64,000 nt of DNA, from contig JAHQRK010000002.1 of the NCBI GenBank assembly GCA_019828595.1, positions 2,356,001 to 2,420,000 of the forward strand, written 5' to 3'. Made by a program: the position numbers and the translations under genes. Under the pieces are notes generated by a model, which was given only the letters and a program-made list of their open reading frames with translations, was not told the origin of the DNA and ran no database searches. Shown in pieces: positions 58,566-64,000 of the stretch. Each line of letters begins with the position of its first letter. Position 1 is the first letter of the stretch. Source of the DNA: Aphanomyces cochlioides (Eukaryota; Oomycota; Saprolegniomycetes; Saprolegniales; Verrucalvaceae).

Positions 58566-59174
58566 GTGAAGTTGACGTTGGACAGTGACCACCCCACATT
58601 GGGAGATCTCTCGAGTCTGATCTGCGCCTACAGCTGCTGCATCATCCGAAGGAGATGCGCTGGATCCTCTGCGCTTATGTTACAATTACTTGTGCCTCGT
58701 CAACCACTCTCTGTAAAGCCACACTCAAAATGGCCACCAGCTCCGTTGGAAGCGTCATTCAGCGCCGCCGACGCCGCGTTGTTGCTTTCTATCGTGCGTC
58801 ACCACTGAAAAGTCCAAGTTTCCAAGCGCAGAGGCCTTTGAATCTCCATGGAGCCGTCTGTGGCGTGGCTGTAGCCGCTCATGCTCTCCTCTATCATCAT
58901 GTCGCATGAGAGATTTTCTCCTCAACGTCGAAAGTTTGACTTGGCTCCATGCTGCCGACGCCAATCGACGCCAAGGACGAGATTCAGACGCTGAATCGCG
59001 GGCTGTGAGCGTTATGATGACGTCAGAGGCGAAAGACGCCGTCGTCGTGGCTTGGAATGCACGGAGAGAGCGTGCTTTCGATGCCGACATGGTCTCGGCA
59101 ACAGACGACAATGGGTGTCATCGAGACAGTGGTGCAATTGTATCAGCCGGACGACGTTACTCACGACGGGAAAT
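58566..59174. other. Upstream region of the START gene
   Basis: Open frames on both strands (for example 58755-59111 minus and 58906-59187 plus) without recognised domains. The right end adjoins the transposon at 59175, so a 5' exon of the START gene or an unrelated gene may have been interrupted; not resolvable. Confidence 0.3.
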
Positions 59175-60381
59175 GGGGAGACTTTAAACATCCTACCCCT
59201 TTTTTTATTTGTCCTACCCTTTTGAACTTGAATAAAGTATGTGCATACAAATAATGGTATAACCACTAATATAGTATGGCTAGTTGTTCTACTATTGTAG
59301 GGGCCATTTGGGAAGATACATCAGACATAGTGTCATAAGTCGACAAGTTTTGCAGACATCGACATAATTTTTGAATATTAAAAAACTAAACAAAGAGCTT
59401 GAACATGTTTCTATTGACGGCATGTTTTCTTGGTGACGATAATGTCACCGTAAATCCCTTTAAAAAAAGTGACAATTTAAAACGATTGGTAGTACCTACT
59501 TAGTAGATTTTAAAAGAAAATGACTGGTCAAATTTCTTTCGAAGGTGAAATTTTATTGGTCAGTAGTCACCGCTCCATCGCAGTTGCACAAGATCGACCA
59601 GGACGAAGTCAGCAGTGCATCCAGGGCACCAGAGCCATTCGCCATCTAACAACAAGAACACAAAACAAGTATGCATATACTGAGTTATCAATCGAAATAA
59701 TCTAATCCTGGAGTGTTGTCGTTAGTCTTTTGGAGGATATAGTCGTGTTTTTTTGACAACCACAAGCTCCATAGGTGCTGATAGCTCATATCTTTTGGCC
59801 ATATCTTGGCACTTTCTTGTCCGATTTTAAAACAACGACAGTCAAAATATTGTGCAGAAACGAGTCTATCTACCACTCCGTTCAAAACAATTTAATTTGA
59901 TATTTTTAGTATCAATACTTCAAATTATATAGTCCTGGTATCATCCCAAATGGCCCCTACAATAGCATCTTTGTGTTTGCTTCGTGTCTGGATTGACCGA
60001 TGGATATCACAAACAACTTAAAGCATTGTGATGATTTCTTTGGAAACACAAAGCGAGGAATAATATTCATCAAATCATTGGAACTGAAACCAAACTCATG
60101 TCGAATTGGATAAACTCTATTTTGATTCCTTTGAAGAGTATAGTGCTTTCCATGCACAAGGGATAAATGAACGGACAACGAATCGGAGTCGTCTCACTCC
60201 ATAAAAGTGTTGCGCATTGGAAGTAGACATGCACTCCAAGGCTTGCAGCTTCAATAGCCTGCATTTTCTTCGTGGTTGAAGCACACTCGACTCGATCAGA
60301 GTGATGGTTTACATCATTAAAAGTGATAACTTTACTCAAAAAAGCGTGCATTACAGTTCGGTGCAACAAGAGTTCAGGCAA
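59175..60381. repeat. Left inverted arm of the long-arm transposon
   Basis: Reverse complement of 61736-62272, interrupted at 59295-59962 by a second element. It contains, on the minus strand, a frame of about 100 codons (60070-60381) that is repeated in the right arm. Confidence 0.85.
59295..59962. mobile_element. 668-bp TA-flanked element nested in the left arm
   Basis: Its ends are inverted repeats of about 25 bp, starting TTGTAGGGGCCATTTGGGA, with a single mismatch. TA flanks both ends (59293-59294 and 59963-59964). The corresponding place in the right arm shows the empty site with one TA (near 62153-62155), which proves insertion. There is no transposase frame, so it is a mariner-type non-autonomous element. 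Confidence 0.9.
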
Positions 60382-60676
60382 TTGTAGACCGCTTACGCTT
60401 TAGGCGCAGTCTCCTTGCGGCATAAGAATCATTAATAACTTCAAGTATGAATAACTGCATGAATAACTTAATCATCAATATCTGGAAAACATAAACCATG
60501 GGGGCTTTCACATGATTTTACTCATTTTATCGAACTGCACCAAATTCCTTCAAGATTCTTGGCATATTGACCTTCACAATACCATCAACAAGCTCCTGTA
60601 TTTGCGAGTTGTGAGATGAGTACTACTGTAGGTACAGTAATATGCTTCAGAGAAGTGACGAAAATTTATATGGATA

Positions 60677-60750
60677 ATTTAAAGTAAATCATTATCCAAT
60701 GATAATTATTTACTTTAAATTCTCCCCGATTAACCAATTAATCGGGGAGA
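60677..60750. repeat. Two adjacent hairpins in the transposon core
   Basis: Bases 60677-60696 and 60701-60720 are inverted repeats with one mismatch. Immediately after, 60721-60750 is a perfect hairpin with 13-bp arms (TCTCCCCGATTAA) and a four-base loop. The sequence after the hairpin (GAATTAACTGTAAAAATACA) recurs near 60826-60845. Confidence 0.8.
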
Positions 60751-61735
60751 ATTAACTGTAAAAATACACCAATGGATAGTTTATTATATGATAATTATTA
60801 TCTAAAATTAATTGGTTATCGGGGAGAATTAACTGTAAAAATACATCCAGCAAGAAATCGAGCCAAATGAATACCATCAGCAATTCCGAGCGCACTACTA
60901 ATATCTAATTCGATGCAAGTATTTGGATTCCTGCTTTTCGGAATGCACCATTGTGTTGTCGGCAAAAACGGAATATATTTCAGTGGAATGAAGAGGAAAA
61001 CACAAATCTGTGTAAATTGATGAATTACAAACGAAAATCAATGAAAACGGATAAACAATTTTGTTTGCAATTTGATCCAGTTAGCTGACAACATCAAATT
61101 AGTCCTGTTAGCTTTGAATAAAAATTGTGCTCTCATTTATATATTATATGTGCTGAGGAGAAGAAAATGAACATCACAAACGACTATTTCAAATGTGTCG
61201 AACTAATTTGTCAAAATATCTTAATATTTTTATAAAAGAATATTATAAAAATCACGCTTCTCACTCACACAACATATGCTACAAAGAAATTACGAATTAA
61301 AATTAGTCGTATTTTTATGACTACAAATATCAAGTCAAATCGGGACAGACAAGAAATTTCAAAATAATTTGTGGTTTTTCAAATTAAGCGACTATTTCAT
61401 ATTAGTTCTCTAAAAAATTCAAAATATTTTGACAGTTTTATTGTCGTAATCTCGTTCATTTTAATAAACGGAAGCAATCTTTGTAATTAAAATATGTGTG
61501 ATAGAGAAAGATAAAATAAATACGATTGGCATTTATAACTATTTTGTCATAAGATATGCCGCATATGAACGAGATTACAAGAGAGATACTGAATCCCATT
61601 CAAAATCTTCACTGAAATAGTTTGACATCTTGTTTATGATAATTCATTCGTTTGATGGGTAAAGATTCAGATCTATAAGTATACCACAGACTCAGCGTTA
61701 ATATTGGCGCACCAGTAGCTTCATAATGAGAATTG

Positions 61736-62272
61736 TTGCCTGAACTCTTGTTGCACCGAACTGTAATGCACGCTTTCTTGAGTTAGGTTATCACTTTTAA
61801 TGATGTAAGCCGTCACTCTGATCGAGTCGAGTGTGCTTCAACCACGAAGAAAATGCAGGCTATTGAAGCTGCAAGCCTTGGAGTGCATGTCTACTTCCAA
61901 TGCGCAACACTTTTATGGAGTGAGACGACTCCGATTCGTTGTCCGTTCATTTATCCCTTGTGCATGGAAAGCACTATACTCTTCAAAGGAATCAAAATAG
62001 AGTTTATCCAATTCGACATGAGTTTGGTTTCAGTTCCAATGCTTTGATGAATATTATTCCTCGCTTTGTGTTTCCAAAGAAATCATCACAATGCTTTAAG
62101 TTGTTTGTGATATCCATCGGTCAATCCAGACACGAAGCAAACACAAAGATGCTAGTAGAACAACTAGCCATACTAGATTAGTGGTTATACCATTATTTGT
62201 ATGCACATACTTTATTCAAGTTCAAAAGGGTAGGACAAATAAAAAAGGGGTGGGATGTTTAAAGTCTCCCCC
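61736..62272. repeat. Right inverted arm of the long-arm transposon
   Basis: Uninterrupted 537-bp arm. It carries, on the plus strand, the repeated frame (61853-62047 and 61939-62181) and the empty insertion site corresponding to the nested element of the left arm. Confidence 0.85.
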
Positions 62273-62697
62273 GGAAATGCTCAGGCATGAGCTCCAAATG
62301 TTCTCTCTCCTTCGCAGAGTTGCATGGGATTGACGCAAAACCATACATCAAGTAGCTTGACATCTCTTTGGAGATGCTTTGGAAAAACGCAGACGCTGGC
62401 AGTCGTGGTAATGAAAGCGGTGCGTGGTGACGTTCCTGGCGTCGATCTCAAAGAAATGCGAACAAGATAATATCTTGTTCGCATGGTATCTTGTTCGATG
62501 GTCATATTATGACCATCGCCAAACAGATGGAAGGCGCATGGATACAAGACATCAACGCAGAGTACAGAGCCAACTTGGAGCAGTAGCAGGAGAAGAGAGG
62601 GAAAAGAAGTTGAACGCGTTTGGAAGCATCATGCAACTCTGGAACGATTGCTGAGATGCAATCCTTGGACTTATGTGCACATTCCATGGTCGCGACA
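62273..62697. other. Flank with two short palindromes
   Basis: About 420 bp between the transposon and the IQ-motif gene. It holds perfect hairpins at 62458-62482 and 62496-62518. Frames on both strands are short and unrecognised. Confidence 0.4.
62458..62518. repeat. Pair of short perfect hairpins
   Basis: 62458-62482 has 11-bp arms (GCGAACAAGAT) around AAT. 62496-62518 has 10-bp arms (CGATGGTCAT) around ATT. A third partial copy of TATCTTGTTCG lies between them. Possibly termini of a miniature element or RNA 3'-end structures; undetermined. Confidence 0.6.
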
Positions 62698-64000
62698 TTA
62701 GAATGGCTGCTCAAAGAATGGCAAGACGGAGAGGAAGTTGATGCCGCCGTGTGTATGCTTGTCTTCGTGCAACGGGTTCGCGACCGTGACAATGTCAATT
62801 TGACTGGGTTGTCTGTTGTGACAAGGAGCTTCAACTTGACCACGCTCTCGAGTAACTGGGCTACAAACATCAGCGACCAGGGGGCGTTGGACAAAGATGA
62901 GCTGTTTCAGCGCAGCGAGTTCTTCCCGCAGGGCCAAGATTTCACGCGCATTGACGTCGCACTGGGAGCAGGACAATGTCGTCTTCATCCCCTCTTGAAA
63001 GGCGGTGTCCATGGCGTGGCAAGATTTCAAGGGCTTTGGTAGCAATGGAAAAGCTCTCCGAGCGATTTTACCTCGCCATCTCGCCTTGACATGGCCTCAG
63101 CTGACAATATTCATATGGCGCCTACCTGCAGCCGCACGATTGTACGTAGGAATTGTCGATGGGCACTGGCTTCGGCAGCTCTCTGAGTGCTTTGCACTTG
63201 ATTCCAGAGCTCGATCATGGCTTCGTCTTGGATTGAGAATCGCCGCTCGAGTTTTCTCACTCGGTGCGATACATCTTGCAAGCTGCGAAGCATTTTCAAT
63301 GCCACAGCTGATGGTGTACGTTTCCCATGCATCCTACGGTCGCCCCGCCCGTTAGCTCTGCCTACCAGATACAATTCCCACCACAAGTGTCGTTGGCGCA
63401 AGATATATCCCCGCCAGTGCCGCTGGATTTGAATCGCGGCGTTGTTCAGCATCTTCCAACGACAAAGACGGAGTCTTGTAAAATATCCCCGAGCGATTGC
63501 CTAGCCCAGCATTTAACGCGATGAACTCCATCAATGATGTCCTACTTGAATCGATTGAGCATAGATGTGGAAGACGCGCCTCTCTGGGGGAATCCCTCGC
63601 CTTGGAATCATACACGACGAAGCATGTACCGGCCGTGACATCCACGCATGAGGAGCACGCTGGGCTGGTCGGTCTTTTTTAGGCAGCCGACGTCGTGCCC
63701 TTGCCCCTCGGTAGTGCTTCTACAATGACAACATCGCTCAGCGAAAGCGCTTTTGAGTCTACCTGAATGCAAACTGCGCTCTTTTCTCGTAGCCACTGCT
63801 CTCGTTTGACCCAGACCTTCGTGGCAAAGCCTAAGTCCTCTCAAAAGTTGAGAGGTTTACCTTCATGTACTTGCGCATTTGCTGGACGTTCTCTTGCAAA
63901 GCATGGAGTTCTTTTTGGAGCTCGTTTGTCCTTGAGCTTCTCTTCGCATTGTTGCTTGGTGGTAGGAAGGTGCTCACATGAGCGAGTGGAGGCTCGTCAA
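62698..64000 (-). CDS. IQ-motif coiled-coil protein, 5' end outside the window
   Basis: The gene enters from the right edge. The first visible exon has a coiled coil (NELQKELHALQENVQQMRK). Next is KVWVKREQWLREKSAVCIQ, which splices to KHYRGARARRRLPKK to give an IQ motif. A further intron leads to AIARGYFTRLRLCRWKM and AAIQIQRHWRGYILRQRH, two more IQ motifs expected to bind calmodulin. After VALKMLRSLQDVSHRVRKL (coiled coil) the last exon has REILALREELAALKQLIF and ends SVLPFFEQPF at 62698. Introns of 30-45 nt join in phase; the exact acceptor before the last exon is less sure. Likely a flagellar or cytoskeletal protein, similar in style to the gene at 43887-46380 but not an obvious paralogue. 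Partial: the start lies beyond 64000. Confidence 0.75.

Larger units (their letters stand above)
59175..62272. mobile_element. 3.1-kb transposon with 537-bp terminal inverted arms
   Basis: The left arm (59175-60381) and right arm (61736-62272) are near-identical in inverted orientation. Once the nested element and its duplicated TA are removed, both are 537 bp. The termini begin GGGGAGACTTTAAAC. GGAAAT occurs directly outside both ends (59169-59174 and 62273-62278), a likely 6-bp target duplication. The 1.35-kb core is AT-rich, hairpin-rich and has no transposase frame, so this is a non-autonomous long-arm (foldback-like) element. Superfamily is uncertain. Confidence 0.85.

Noticed and set aside
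62281..62547. Minus-strand frame beside the right end of the transposon as a possible continuation of the START gene
   Set aside because: No START or FYVE motif is present and no splice chain connects it across the transposon.

Overview
The window looks like nuclear DNA of an oomycete, most likely a saprolegnialean such as Aphanomyces or Saprolegnia. This is inferred from four things: genes split by many very short introns (mostly 40-55 nt, GT...TAG or CAG, often with a TTGAC or CTGAC branch-site-like motif); a five-domain AROM protein; START/zinc-finger, IQ-motif and trichoplein-type flagellar proteins; and tight gene packing on both strands with tandem paralogues. I see no tRNA, rRNA or CRISPR. 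All coordinates of spliced genes are outer limits of the coding region including introns.

Layout. 1-2135: no gene I can support. 2136-3668: a single-exon sugar transporter. 4266-5738 (-): an unrecognised gene whose reading frame changes twice without an obvious intron. 6260-8209 (-): a BRCT-WGR protein whose C-terminus is an arginine-type ADP-ribosyltransferase (R-S-ExE) instead of a PARP domain. 9214-10195: PAP2 lipid phosphatase. 10395-11587 (-): NYN/Zc3h12-type RNase with a C-terminal membrane anchor. 11917-13360: M14 carboxypeptidase. 13388-14427 (-): adenylate kinase. 15356-19533: three tandem membrane proteins of the DUF1295/steroid-reductase type, with a TA-flanked MITE between copies one and two. 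19573-21891 (-): carnitine acyltransferase. 22611-28145 (-): two tandem RanBP2-zinc-finger/HECT E3 ligases. 28498-28894: a small two-exon gene. 28974-32957 (-): a calpain with zinc ribbons and LIM-like repeats whose catalytic Cys is Gly. 34106-39696: pentafunctional AROM (shikimate pathway steps 2-6). 39718-40293 (-): unknown protein. 42081-43798 and 43887-46380: two coiled-coil/IQ flagellar-type proteins. 46377-48643 (-): two tandem sirtuins. 49162-52034: two tandem zinc-less MDR oxidoreductases. 52108-56750 (-): RAD16-like SNF2/RING protein. 57363-58565 (-): START protein with a FYVE-like finger. 59175-62272: a 3.1-kb transposon with 537-bp inverted arms, one arm carrying a second, nested TA-inserted element. 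62698-64000 (-): the 3' part of an IQ-motif protein running off the window.

There is no operon-like system; genes are individually promoted. A palindromic motif (GTCAAAGTGCACTTTGAC and its half-sites) recurs in several upstream regions and may be a shared promoter element. Themes that recur are NAD+-consuming enzymes (ADP-ribosyltransferase, two sirtuins), genome maintenance (RAD16, the WGR protein), ubiquitin ligases and flagellar/IQ proteins. The strongest candidates for something undescribed are the BRCT-WGR-ART fusion, the catalytically dead zinc-finger calpain and the nested long-arm transposon.
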